This document shows, in pieces, positions 36,879 through 45,472 of a DNA stretch of 64,000 nucleotides; position 1 is the first letter of the stretch; each line of letters starts with the position of its first letter. A program made the translations under genes and the position numbers. The stretch is from Gloeocapsopsis sp. IPPAS B-1203 (lineage in GTDB: Bacteria > Cyanobacteriota > Cyanobacteriia > Cyanobacteriales > Chroococcidiopsidaceae): assembly GCF_002749975.1 (NCBI RefSeq), contig NZ_PEIG01000016.1, positions 62,001 to 126,000 of the forward strand. Reading direction: 5' to 3'. The notes below the pieces were generated by a model. That model saw only the letters and a list, made by a program, of their open reading frames with translations. It was not told the origin of the DNA and searched no databases.

Positions 36879-37127
36879 TTACTGTTGTTGTGAGTTTAAC
36901 CGCTTAAATATCCAACTGATTAACCCACTCACGATTGACCCAGCCATCAAGATACCAATTGCAGGCGTAAACACTGGTTGCCATAACTTGTACCACAGAT
37001 CTAACCCCAGGGGAATATGGAGTGTATGACCAATTACTGCGATCGCCAGCCAAAAAAAACTCAATAAAACAAGGAAAAAGTCGGCAACTAAAGCGGTATT
37101 TAACCAATTTAATAACTTTTCTTTCAT
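36879..37127 (-). CDS. small two-helix membrane protein
   Basis: This 82-residue protein has hydrophobic helices at about residues 13-40 and 52-72 and charged ends (MKEKLLNWLN and FKRLNSQQQ). It resembles short conserved cyanobacterial membrane proteins of unknown function (LGLDLWYKLWQPVFTPAIGI). It sits 124 nt downstream of the TPR gene in the same direction. Confidence 0.7.
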   Translation of the reverse strand: MKEKLLNWLNTALVADFFLVLLSFFWLAIAVIGHTLHIPLGLDLWYKLWQPVFTPAIGILMAGSIVSGLISWIFKRLNSQQQ

Positions 37128-37251
37128 TTAAATTAAACTGGATTGCAATAATCAAATAAACTAAAAAAATAAAGACAGCTTTAAAATTTGTGTTAGTCAA
37201 TGGTCATTATAAATATTTTTCATTAACCATTAACGATCGAGCGCACTATTC

Positions 37252-37674
37252 CTAAGCTTCAAACAACCAGCTTTGGACTCTTTGCAGGCTTTTCCATTCA
37301 GGTTTGCGAGTTAAACCATCCTCAATACTTTGTTTAATTTCATCGCGCATTTCTGAGTCAATCATAATCAATTGCATCGCATGATCGATGTGTTCTCGGA
37401 CTCCTTTTTGACCTGTTTCTAACATAGCAACTGCAAGATTCACGCGGGCTTGGGGATCGTGAGGATGCAGCTTTACTGCTTTTTGTGCTGCTTTGTACGC
37501 CGAGTTTGGTTTGTCATTCAGCAAATAAATCCACGCCAAACAAGTCCAAGCTGCACTACTTTTAGGGGAGCGATCGCAAAGTTCTTGAAAAACTGGAACC
37601 AAAGTTGCAGGGTCTTCACCAGCTTTGTAGCGTTCTATAGCAGTTTCAAATAGAGAGCCGACCGTTTCTGTCAT
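37252..37674 (-). CDS. TPR-repeat protein
   Basis: This 140-residue all-helical protein contains about two tetratricopeptide units (SAAWTCLAWIYLLNDKPNSA and DPQARVNLAVAMLETGQKG). TPR arrays mediate protein contacts. A conserved tail (KPEWKSLQRVQSWLFEA) follows. Partner unknown; the adjacent A-type iron-sulfur carrier gene is 125 nt upstream in the same direction but a link is speculative. Confidence 0.8.
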   Translation of the reverse strand: MTETVGSLFETAIERYKAGEDPATLVPVFQELCDRSPKSSAAWTCLAWIYLLNDKPNSAYKAAQKAVKLHPHDPQARVNLAVAMLETGQKGVREHIDHAMQLIMIDSEMRDEIKQSIEDGLTRKPEWKSLQRVQSWLFEA

Positions 37675-37679
37675 TACTA

Positions 37680-37750
37680 AGTAAGTGGGTAAAAATCAAT
37701 GTAACTAAAGACTGGTAACTGGTAACTGGTCATTGGAAAGCATCTCTATA
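37680..37750. repeat. GGTAACTGGTAACTGG-type spacer repeat
   Basis: Spacer with AACTGGTAACTGGTCATTGG and related units before the TPR gene; same dispersed family. Confidence 0.45.
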
Positions 37751-37799
37751 ACCCATGACCGTTACCTGCCCTAAAATTTTAGACAATACCAAGCCTAAA

Positions 37800-38153
37800 T
37801 TAAACTCCAAACGATTTACCGCAGCCACAAGTTTGGTTAGCATTGGGATTGGTAAATTGAAAACCGCCACCAATCATAGCATCGCTATAGTCAAGCATTA
37901 AACCATAAAGGTACAGCATACTTTTGCGATCGCATACGATTTTGAAGCCGTTGTAGTCATAGACTTCGTCATCGCTACGGATTTTGCTGGGATCTTCAAA
38001 ATCCATCATGTAAGACATTCCCGAACAGCCGCCTTGACGAACACCAACTCGTAAACACAAATCTTTACCTTGTCGGTCACGCAAAAACATTACTTGCCGT
38101 AAAGCTGCTTCACTGAGTAGAATACCGCGTTGTTGTGATGGTGCTTGTACCAT
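37800..38153 (-). CDS. A-type iron-sulfur cluster carrier (SufA/IscA-like)
   Basis: This 117-residue HesB/IscA-family protein has the three conserved cysteines: one in [10 protein letters not shown] (about residue 43) and two in the C-terminal TCGCGKSF. These hold and deliver Fe-S clusters to apoproteins. The sequence [18 protein letters not shown] and the [11 protein letters not shown] ending resemble the SufA/plastid CpIscA branch. It is not next to the suf operon. Length is normal. Confidence 0.9.
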   Translation of the reverse strand: MVQAPSQQRGILLSEAALRQVMFLRDRQGKDLCLRVGVRQGGCSGMSYMMDFEDPSKIRSDDEVYDYNGFKIVCDRKSMLYLYGLMLDYSDAMIGGGFQFTNPNANQTCGCGKSFGV

Positions 38154-38393
38154 AATCCGATCAAACTCCTGATATCTTTTAACGTAAACTTATGTCAGCT
38201 TTTTCGTTTATTTTAACGGCTGAGATACAAAGATTTGAGGAATTTACTTTGCTCCTTTAAAAGCGCTCTAAAGATTTCTATCCTAGTATTGAAGGGTTAA
38301 ATACATATAGAGATTGTAACCCTCAAGCAGAGACTTGCAAAAAGACTCTCAAACTAATGCTTCACATCGCATTGTTCTGGTTAGCTTGGTTAT

Positions 38394-40031
38394 ATGACAA
38401 TGTCCTTAAATTGCTCTACCCGTCGTCGATTACAAAAATTAAACCAGATCTCGAGTGTTTGGGAAGGAGATCGACGTCCTTTGTCAACTCACAAAGACTC
38501 AGAAGTACAAGGTGAATGCATCTTGTGGGTAGACGGTTCACAAGGCGTTGTTAGGGCTATGGATGTAGTCGCCCCAGAAACTGGTCCAGAAGCTGTGGTG
38601 CGTACCTTACTGCGGGCAATGGAACATCCCAATTCTCCAGCCCAACCCGCACGTCCTCAAAAAATTGTCGTCAGCGATCGCGAATTACAGTTCTTCTTGC
38701 GTGGTGTTCTTCAAGAACTCGAAATCGTCATTGACTATGTGCCACAATTGCCACTCATCAACGAACTGTATCGTGGATTCCAAGAAGTTAGAAACGAGTA
38801 TACGCCTGATTTACCATCACAGTTTGCTGAACCTCTCAAGAAGAAAGCTCTAGAAATATGGCAAGCTGCACCTTGGGAGTTGCTCGAAGAACATCAAATT
38901 CTGGCAATTGAGCTAAATCAAAACGATGTTGGCACACTTTATGCTTCGGTGATGGGAATGTTGGGAATGGAGTATGGAATTTTGTTCTATCGCTCTCAAG
39001 ATTCACTGCGACGATTTCGAGCTTCGGTTTTGTCTGATGAGGAAGAATCTCCAGAATTGCTAGAAGAAGCTTTTTTGAAGCAGGATTGTTTATTTTTAAC
39101 ATTTGAACGAACAGGGGGGGAAGAAGATGAAGAAATCGATATTATCGATTTAGCAGATCTGCCAATAACCCAAATTCAACCTTCGTTTGGTATTATTCAC
39201 CCGCTTGAAGGATTGCGTGCAGTGCTTTATGAAGAAGAAGCAGCAGCAGTATTTCTCGCGCTAGCAGCCCTTACCCGATTTATCAGCAGCAAACGCCGTC
39301 AATTGACTGCAGAAGTGTTTCCAGATTTAAGCGATCGCTATCGTATTGCTTTACCAAAAAACAAAACTCGTAAAAGTGTGCAGGTTGATGTCACTGTTAA
39401 CACAATGCCAGAATTGGCAGCAGAGCTAGAAGCAATGGCGGGTTTTGGTCATGAAGATGAATTTGTGGATGTAGATGATGTACCAAGCTTAGGAGCAATT
39501 AGAGATGATTTGATTCCTGAAGACTCTTTTCTTAGTCTGGGTGTCATTTCGTGGGAAATGGTAGAGCATCTGCGTGAAACTGCGACGCACTTTGCACAGC
39601 CTGGAGAAATGTCCTCTAGAGGAGATGGCTTACCAGTAATTTTGATTCAAACCTCCCGTCCCAAAGCTAAAAATTTAATTGCAGCAATTCAAGCAACTGG
39701 AGGACTTAAGGGTATTGGGTTTAATCCTGGGGCAGATGTCTTTGGTGGCGATCGCTATGACTTAGGTATTATACAAACTGAAAATGGCGAGTTATTTCTC
39801 TTCGGTGAATTTTTAGAAGACGATTCTGTTCATGTCGCTGCACGCAAAAAGTGGGACGAACGCTGCAAAAAAACCGAAGGCTACTGTGGTTTAATCATTG
39901 CCCGTGGCTTAATGGGTGCTTCGCGAGGACAGCCGCAATTACGCGACATGATGGCATTGTTTGAAGCGCGATCGCTTTCTGCGCAAGACTTAGGAATTGG
40001 TACGCTGCAACTTATGCCCCAATTTGAATAA
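38394..40031 (+). CDS. conserved cyanobacterial protein (DUF6930-like)
   Basis: This 545-residue soluble protein resembles an uncharacterised cyanobacterial family (tentatively DUF6930). Its N-terminal part (RRLQKLNQISSVWEGDRRPL) is followed by a nuclease-unlike alpha/beta region and two acidic stretches (EEDEEIDIID, EDEFVDVDDVPSLG). A C-terminal domain has GGDRYDLGIIQTENGELFLFG. No catalytic motif is recognised. The family name is from memory and less sure than that the gene is real. Confidence 0.7.
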   Translation: MTMSLNCSTRRRLQKLNQISSVWEGDRRPLSTHKDSEVQGECILWVDGSQGVVRAMDVVAPETGPEAVVRTLLRAMEHPNSPAQPARPQKIVVSDRELQFFLRGVLQELEIVIDYVPQLPLINELYRGFQEVRNEYTPDLPSQFAEPLKKKALEIWQAAPWELLEEHQILAIELNQNDVGTLYASVMGMLGMEYGILFYRSQDSLRRFRASVLSDEEESPELLEEAFLKQDCLFLTFERTGGEEDEEIDIIDLADLPITQIQPSFGIIHPLEGLRAVLYEEEAAAVFLALAALTRFISSKRRQLTAEVFPDLSDRYRIALPKNKTRKSVQVDVTVNTMPELAAELEAMAGFGHEDEFVDVDDVPSLGAIRDDLIPEDSFLSLGVISWEMVEHLRETATHFAQPGEMSSRGDGLPVILIQTSRPKAKNLIAAIQATGGLKGIGFNPGADVFGGDRYDLGIIQTENGELFLFGEFLEDDSVHVAARKKWDERCKKTEGYCGLIIARGLMGASRGQPQLRDMMALFEARSLSAQDLGIGTLQLMPQFE

Positions 40032-40173
40032 AGCATATCAGCAGCCTTGACTTTAAGTAACTTACAATTACCCACCCTCACTATTAGAAAATTGCGATCG
40101 CTCTAAATTAGACAAAATATCTCCTCTCCTTCAGATTAAAATATGTAAAGAAAATGTGAGCAGGATAGAGTGA

Positions 40174-41637
40174 ATGCGCGTTGCAATCGTCGGAGCGGGG
40201 TTGGCTGGGCTAGCAACCGCCGTAGATTTAGCAGATGCTGGTTGGGAAGTAGAAATTTTTGAATCTCGCCCGTTTGTTGGTGGTAAGGTCGGCAGTTGGA
40301 TAGATACTGATGGTAATCATGTTGAGATGGGACTCCACGTCTTTTTCGGTAACTATTACCAACTATTTGAATTGATGCGAAAAGTGGGAGCCGATCAAAA
40401 TCTCCGTCTCAAAGAGCATATCCATACCTTTATCAACAAGGGAGGAAAAACCGGCGCCTTAGATTTTCGTTTTCTTACTGGCGCACCCTTCAACGGCTTG
40501 AAGGCTTTTTTTACTACATCGCAATTATCTGTACAAGATAAAATCCAAAATGCGATCGCACTTGGAACAAGTCCCATTGTCCGCGGATTGGTAGACTTCG
40601 ACGGCGCAATGACAACAATCCGAAATTTGGATGATGTCAGCTTTGCTGATTGGTTTCGCCGCCAGGGAGGTTCGCAAGGTAGCTTAGAGAGAATGTGGAA
40701 TCCAATTGCTTACGCGCTAGGCTTTATTGATACCGAAAATATTTCAGCACGGTGTATGCTGACAATCTTTCAAATGTTTGCTGCACGTACTGAAGCATCA
40801 GTATTGCGAATGCTTGAAGGTTCGCCTTATGAATACCTACACAAGCCAATTATTGATTACTTAGAAGCACGGGGAGCCAAAATCTATACTCGTCGCCGTG
40901 TCCGAGAAATTCAGTTCACTGAAGCACCGACTCGCGTCACAGGATTAGTAATTGCGCAAGGGGACACCGAAGAAATAATGACTGCGGATGCTTACGTATG
41001 TGCATGTGATGTCCCAGGTATTCAGCGTTTACTACCACAACAATGGCGCAAGTGGTCAGAATTTGACAATATTTATAAATTAGATACAGTTCCCGTTGCT
41101 ACTGTACAACTGCGATTTGATGGTTGGGTAACAGAATTACACAATGCTACCGAACGCCAGCAACTCGATCGTGCTGCGGGTATGGATAATTTGCTATACA
41201 CTCCCGATGCTGATTTTTCTTGCTTCGCTGACCTAGCATTGACTAGCCCTAGCGATTATTATCGTGAGGGACAAGGTTCATTGATGCAACTTGTACTGAC
41301 TCCTGGAGATCCTTTTATCAAACAAAGTAACGAGGCGATCGCACACCATGTTTTGCAGCAAGTCCATGAGTTGTTTCCTTCTTCTCGTAACCTAAACATG
41401 ACGTGGTATAACGTTGTCAAACTAGCACAATCACTCTATCGCGAAGCCCCTGGGATGGACCCCTATCGCCCACCTCAAAAAACACCTGTGGAAAACTTTT
41501 TCCTCGCGGGTAGTTACACCCAGCAAGACTATATCGATAGTATGGAAGGCGCTACTTTATCTGGACGCCGTGCAGCTAAAGCAATTTTGGCAAGCACAGT
41601 AACCGTTAGTCCCCAACCTTCAGCGGTTGGTAGTTAA
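40174..41637 (+). CDS. crtQ: 9,9'-di-cis-zeta-carotene desaturase
   Basis: This enzyme converts zeta-carotene to (pro)lycopene in carotenoid synthesis, passing electrons to plastoquinone at the thylakoid or plasma membrane. The 487 residues begin with the FAD-binding [20 protein letters not shown], followed by [14 protein letters not shown] and [20 protein letters not shown], and end with the amine-oxidase signature [19 protein letters not shown]. This is the plant-type Zds/CrtQ lineage. An SRPBCC-family gene follows after 29 nt, a pairing common in cyanobacteria. Confidence 0.95.
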   Translation: MRVAIVGAGLAGLATAVDLADAGWEVEIFESRPFVGGKVGSWIDTDGNHVEMGLHVFFGNYYQLFELMRKVGADQNLRLKEHIHTFINKGGKTGALDFRFLTGAPFNGLKAFFTTSQLSVQDKIQNAIALGTSPIVRGLVDFDGAMTTIRNLDDVSFADWFRRQGGSQGSLERMWNPIAYALGFIDTENISARCMLTIFQMFAARTEASVLRMLEGSPYEYLHKPIIDYLEARGAKIYTRRRVREIQFTEAPTRVTGLVIAQGDTEEIMTADAYVCACDVPGIQRLLPQQWRKWSEFDNIYKLDTVPVATVQLRFDGWVTELHNATERQQLDRAAGMDNLLYTPDADFSCFADLALTSPSDYYREGQGSLMQLVLTPGDPFIKQSNEAIAHHVLQQVHELFPSSRNLNMTWYNVVKLAQSLYREAPGMDPYRPPQKTPVENFFLAGSYTQQDYIDSMEGATLSGRRAAKAILASTVTVSPQPSAVGS

Positions 41638-41666
41638 ACCACAGCAAACACAAAGGAATATATCGA

Positions 41667-42116
41667 ATGCCAGATTGGTTAGAACATAGCGTGCAGGTTG
41701 AGGTGGATGCACCCATTGATCTCGTGTGGAGTTTGTGGTCTGATCTTGAGCAGATGCCTCGGTGGATGAAGTGGATTTCATCAGTTAAGGTTTTAGAAGA
41801 TAATCCCGAACTCTCTCGCTGGAAGCTCAATACAGGGGGATTAGAGTTCACATGGCTATCGCGAATTCTCAAAATGGTTCCCCAGCAAATTATTCAATGG
41901 GAATCGGTTGATGGATTGCCCAACCGCGGCGCAATTCGTTTTTACGATCGCCACAACACCAGTATTGTTAAACTTTCTATCTCCTACGCAATCCCTGGTA
42001 TTTTAGGTAAAATTATGGATAATCTATTCCTTGGTCGTGCGGTAGAATCTACGATTAAAGCAGATTTAGAACGCTTCCGCGACTATGCACTCCAAGCAAA
42101 AGCTGCACAGAAATAA
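41667..42116 (+). CDS. SRPBCC family protein
   Basis: This 149-residue START/SRPBCC-fold protein (polyketide cyclase/dehydrase-like) begins with the typical VQVEVDAPIDLVWSLWSDLEQMP and continues with WLSRILKMVPQQIIQWESVDG. The fold makes a hydrophobic pocket for lipids or isoprenoids. Its position 29 nt behind crtQ suggests a joint transcript and a role in binding carotenoid intermediates or assisting the desaturase, which is inference. No signal peptide. Confidence 0.85.
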   Translation: MPDWLEHSVQVEVDAPIDLVWSLWSDLEQMPRWMKWISSVKVLEDNPELSRWKLNTGGLEFTWLSRILKMVPQQIIQWESVDGLPNRGAIRFYDRHNTSIVKLSISYAIPGILGKIMDNLFLGRAVESTIKADLERFRDYALQAKAAQK

Positions 42117-42194
42117 CATAGCTGCGGTAACTAAATTAACAAGCTACAAACTATAAAAAGGCTATATTTGACTATCAATAGTTAAGCTTGCTGA

Positions 42195-42443
42195 ATGAAA
42201 TTCCTACGAGGTTATCTTGTTAGCCTTGTCAGTTCTAAATTTATGCCAATTGCTTTCAAGGTTGCAGTTGTCATAGGTTCATTGCTGTTTGCCATCAATC
42301 ATGGCGCAGCTTTTATCCAAGGAAAAATGATGCGCGATCGCTGAGATCCAGCGATGCTTACTTATTTAGTCCCCTATTTTGTGAATATTCACGGTCGTAT
42401 ATCAGTACGCGAAGACTTTAATTATGTATGTAAGTATAATTAA
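42195..42443 (+). pseudogene. NrtS-like nitrate/nitrite transporter with nonsense codon
   Basis: ATG 42195 opens MKFLRGYLVSLVSSKF, then FKVAVVIGSLLFAINHGAAF, and stops at TGA 42342-42344 after MMRDR. The same frame continues as DPAMLTYLVPYFVNIHGR to a TAA at 42441-42443. The two parts together match the short two-helix NrtS family (about 75-85 residues), in which a Trp follows the Arg at this position, so TGG to TGA is the likely lesion. NrtS proteins take up nitrate and nitrite. The gene is too short to stand out in ORF scans, and here it is probably dead or makes only the first helix. Confidence 0.65.
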
Positions 42444-42464
42444 AGAGCGCACTTTTTTAGGTCA

Positions 42465-42512
42465 GGTCATGGGTAGTAAAGATTCTTGCCAATGACCAAT
42501 GACCAGTTACCA
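42465..42512. repeat. CCAATGACCAATGACCAGTTACC spacer repeat
   Basis: A GGTCATGGGTAGTAAAG string and tandem CCAATGA units end at the ferredoxin stop codon; same dispersed family. Confidence 0.45.
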
Positions 42513-42746
42513 AGTTGGATCGCTAAACAAATTAATAACTAGTTCATCATATCCAGGTGGTACTGTGGTTATACAAGCACGGATTGTGTCGCCATCTTCT
42601 AGTTCTACTTCACAAGCGTGACACGAACCCATCAAACACCCCGTAGGAATTGTTACCCCAGCACGATCAGCAACATCTAATAGCAGTTCGCCTACTGTAG
42701 CTGTAACCGTTATATCATCTGGCAAAAAATGTATTTTAACTGCCAT
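42507..42746 (-). CDS. plant-type [2Fe-2S] ferredoxin
   Basis: This 79-residue electron carrier has the four cluster cysteines in the order Cys-x4-Cys-x2-Cys (GCLMGSCHACEVE, about residues 36-44) and one in IRACIT (about 59). It is shorter than photosynthetic PetF (about 97) and lacks its typical C-terminal part, so it belongs to a specialised ferredoxin group. It begins 4 nt after the cobQ stop codon, so the two are probably co-transcribed; whether it serves cobalamin synthesis is unknown. Confidence 0.9.
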   Translation of the reverse strand: MAVKIHFLPDDITVTATVGELLLDVADRAGVTIPTGCLMGSCHACEVELEDGDTIRACITTVPPGYDELVINLFSDPTW

Positions 42747-42750
42747 GATC

Positions 42751-44235
42751 TCAAGACGGCAAAATCTTTGTTAAATCTAAGTTTGCTTCTACAATAGCAG
42801 CAAGTGTATTTAAGACCATTTCGCGCTGCTTGCGATAGTTGGACACACCTGTAGGTAAGGATTTTAAACCACGTTGTTGCCGCAGGCGATTTAACCAAGC
42901 GCGCCGCCAAGCGCCGTTATCGAAAATACCATGCAAGTAAGTGCCCCATACAGATTGATAATTATCGACTAAGCCTAAGCTAGAGTCATCAAATAAAGCT
43001 TGATAAGTATTAGGTGCTGTGTCTGGAGATTCTACTAAGCGCGATCGCCCTTGATGAATTTCGTATCCTGCCACAGGTAATCCGACTTGCGGAAAATTAG
43101 AGACAACTTGTCGCTGTCGCGCTATTTTTTGCCCAGTAATAACAGTTTGAATTGGTAATAAACTTAATCCCTTAAATCTTCCTGCTTCCCCTTCGACTCC
43201 TTCAGGATCAGCGAGGAATTTACCTAACATTTGAAAGCCACCACAAATTCCCAACACAGTACCACCTGCTGCTGCATACTGTTGAATGGCTTCTGCCATT
43301 CCCGTTCTTTGTAAAATTAACAAATCAGCAATTGTTGTTTTTGAACCTGGAATAATGACAGCATCGGGATGTCCTAGCTCTTGTTTAGGACTAACATATT
43401 TGAGCAATACACTAGGTTCAGCTTCTAAAGGGTCAAAATCTGTAAAGTTAGAAATTCGAGGTAGTCGGATAACTGCAATTTCTAGTTCACCTTGCTCTTT
43501 GTGTGACTTGCGTTCGAGTAAGTCTAGAGAATCTTCTGCTGGAAAGACTTCTTCAATCCAAGGAATAACACCTAAAACAGGAATTCCTGTCCGTTCTTCC
43601 AACCATTGAATACCTGAGTCTAAAAGCGATCGCTGTCCGCGAAATTTATTAATAACGATACCGCGAATGAGCGCTCTTTCCTCTGGTTCCAGTAGTTCTA
43701 AAGTTCCTACCACATGGGCAAAAGCACCGCCTCGATCAATGTCAACAACCAGCAAGGTGGACGCATTTAAGTGTTTTGCTACCCGCATATTTGTTAAATC
43801 GCGATGCTTCAGATTAATTTCTGCCGGACTTCCCGCGCCTTCACAGACAAGTAAATCAAAATCTGCAGCTAAGTGTTGTAACGATTCTGTAATTGCTTGC
43901 CAACCTACCTCAAAATACTGCTCATAGTAATCAGTTGCACTCACTCTTCCTACAGCTTTTCCCTTCAAAATCACTTGAGAAGTCATATTCCCTTGGGGCT
44001 TGAGGAGAATGGGATTCATATCTACTGTCGGTGTTACTCCTGCAGCCCAAGCTTGTACTGCTTGTGCATAACCAATTTCGCCCCCAGTGGTGGTGACATA
44101 GGAGTTTAAAGCCATATTCTGTCCTTTAAAGGGCGCAACCCGCCAGCCACGCCGCGCCAAAATGCGACAAATAGCTGCACTAAGGAGCGATTTTCCAGCG
44201 TGAGATGTGGTTCCTACCACCATGATTGCTTTCAT
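42751..44235 (-). CDS. cobQ: cobyric acid synthase CobQ
   Basis: CobQ amidates four carboxyl side chains of adenosylcobyrinic acid diamide using glutamine and ATP in cobalamin synthesis. The 494 residues show the N-terminal nucleotide-binding motif VGTTSHAGKS (about 7-16), PFKGQNMALNSYVT, and the glutamine amidotransferase domain with nucleophile Cys in GGTVLGICGGFQMLG (about 336). The C-terminal catalytic His lies in YLHGIFDNG. Length is normal. I see no cobalamin riboswitch upstream. Cobalamin supply fits the B12 radical-SAM gene in this window. Confidence 0.95.
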   Translation of the reverse strand: MKAIMVVGTTSHAGKSLLSAAICRILARRGWRVAPFKGQNMALNSYVTTTGGEIGYAQAVQAWAAGVTPTVDMNPILLKPQGNMTSQVILKGKAVGRVSATDYYEQYFEVGWQAITESLQHLAADFDLLVCEGAGSPAEINLKHRDLTNMRVAKHLNASTLLVVDIDRGGAFAHVVGTLELLEPEERALIRGIVINKFRGQRSLLDSGIQWLEERTGIPVLGVIPWIEEVFPAEDSLDLLERKSHKEQGELEIAVIRLPRISNFTDFDPLEAEPSVLLKYVSPKQELGHPDAVIIPGSKTTIADLLILQRTGMAEAIQQYAAAGGTVLGICGGFQMLGKFLADPEGVEGEAGRFKGLSLLPIQTVITGQKIARQRQVVSNFPQVGLPVAGYEIHQGRSRLVESPDTAPNTYQALFDDSSLGLVDNYQSVWGTYLHGIFDNGAWRRAWLNRLRQQRGLKSLPTGVSNYRKQREMVLNTLAAIVEANLDLTKILPS

Positions 44236-44475
44236 AAGGGGCGTTTAGCTCAAGAAGTTAAAAAAGTGAGGTATCAAGTTGGCTATAGTTACGTAGCAGG
44301 GATCAAGGGTCAGGGTTAAAACAGTGGCTAGGCAATAACCTTGCCCGTAATTAGAGAAATGATTCTGGGTCTCTCTATAATGTCCTAACCATATTGACTA
44401 TTGCCACAGCATAAGTCTCATTTTATATTTTTCCCTTTTCCTGCTCACTTTTAACTACTTGTAAAGTAATCTCAA

Positions 44476-44868
44476 TTAAAATGGCAGTCGCAACCAGCGG
44501 TTGAGCGTATTAGTTATGATATCGCGAGGTGTCGATTCCCACGTTCCTTGTTCTTCTATCACTTGACGACCTAGCGGTGTTAAGCGAAAACTATCTGTAA
44601 TTCCCTGTCCATCGACTTCCCTTCGCAATACTCCCACTTTGACTAACCACAGCAACGCATTTTCTACTGATAATTCGGATAAAGGACGTTCGATATAGCC
44701 TTGCTGCACTCCTGTCGTAGCGATCGCACTTACTGGGACACTTTGATAGCGCATCGTTTCAAATAAATGCCTTTGAAAGGGAGAACAGACAAGTGACACT
44801 TTTGCTCTTTTTATTGTCTTGCTCGGATAAAGAACTTTTTTAGGAGTTTTGGGTTCAGCGGTTGACAT
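44476..44868 (-). CDS. Npun_F0494 family protein
   Basis: This 130-residue protein matches an uncharacterised cyanobacterial family named after Npun_F0494. It is mostly helical with a winged-helix-like centre (SELSVENALLWLVKVGVLRREV and FRLTPLGRQVIEE), so nucleic-acid binding is possible. The function is unknown. The basic N terminus (PKKVLYPSKTIKRAK) may be flexible. Confidence 0.7.
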   Translation of the reverse strand: MSTAEPKTPKKVLYPSKTIKRAKVSLVCSPFQRHLFETMRYQSVPVSAIATTGVQQGYIERPLSELSVENALLWLVKVGVLRREVDGQGITDSFRLTPLGRQVIEEQGTWESTPRDIITNTLNRWLRLPF

Positions 44869-45140
44869 TTTGTATGTATTAATACACTTTTTGCGAAAAA
44901 TACCGTTAACAATATCTTGTGGTGCTAACTACCTATTTTAAACAGTTGTTGCTCAGTGCTGAAACCCCAATCATATGTTGTAGAAGTAAATAAGTAATTA
45001 TAGTCCAGGTTGCTGCATAGAATATCACTATATTTGTAATAATTATATTTACAGTAAGTGATAGCTTTGTGATGGTTTTCAGTGGAATTGCGCATGACAA
45101 AAAGTCAGAGTATTTCTAAATTTGTGTTGTAGCTAAGTAA

Positions 45141-45183
45141 TGTAGACAAAGCTACAAAACTATGATTTACTACTTGCTAATTT
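45141..45183 (+). promoter_or_regulatory. NtcA-type class II promoter
   Basis: TGTAGACAAAGCTACA at 45141-45156 fits the NtcA consensus GTA-N8-TAC exactly, with extended TGT/ACA arms. A -10 box TAATTT (45178-45183, TAN3T) follows with 22 nt between, the spacing of NtcA-activated promoters. The transcript would start near 45190 and include the guanidine riboswitch. NtcA activates nitrogen-assimilation genes under nitrogen limitation. Confidence 0.7.
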
Positions 45184-45255
45184 GCATTTCTGATTTAAGC
45201 ATTGAGACAGCCATAACCTACTTCAAAAGATGTAGTAAAAACAATCAAATAGCTT

Positions 45256-45376
45256 CTAGGGTTCCGGTTTAAATTATCAGAATTATTGGAAATTTAAATG
45301 ACTGGTCCAAGAGAAGCAGCCAGCCTGGAAGTCAAAATAACTAGGCGGTACACGGCGGGAAAAAAGCCCGGGAGAG
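45256..45376 (+). promoter_or_regulatory. guanidine-I (ykkC) riboswitch
   Basis: The conserved ykkC elements appear in order: CTAGGGTTCCGG (45256-45267), ACTGGTCCAAGAGA (45301-45314), CTAGGCGGTACACGGCGGGA (45341-45360) and AAAGCCCGGGAGAG (45363-45376). This RNA class binds guanidinium and switches on export or degradation genes. The gene downstream is a guanidine-hydrolase-type enzyme, which agrees with the ligand. Confidence 0.92.
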
Positions 45377-45419
45377 ACACAAAACAGTACAACTACTGTG
45401 ACTGGCTGTCCGGGCTTTT
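45362..45419 (+). terminator. riboswitch-controlled terminator
   Basis: AAAAGCCCGG (45362-45371) pairs perfectly with CCGGGCTTTT (45410-45419). The left arm is the aptamer's own 3' conserved strand, so guanidine binding and termination are mutually exclusive. An inner hairpin ACAGTA-CAAC-TACTGT (45384-45399) sits in the loop. Confidence 0.85.
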
Positions 45420-45472
45420 GTATTGCTAGAAGTAATTATCTGGTTGTAACTTGAAACTTGCAGGATAGAGAC

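Noticed and set aside
8124-42344. TGA read as an amino acid in this organism
   Set aside because: The two in-frame TGA codons replace different residues (Arg and Trp), and other genes in the window end normally at TGA.
44240-44400. Possible cobalamin riboswitch upstream of cobQ (GCCACTG on the minus strand)
   Set aside because: Only this heptamer matches; the B12-box and other conserved blocks are absent, and the string is part of the CTAGCCACTG-type spacer repeats.
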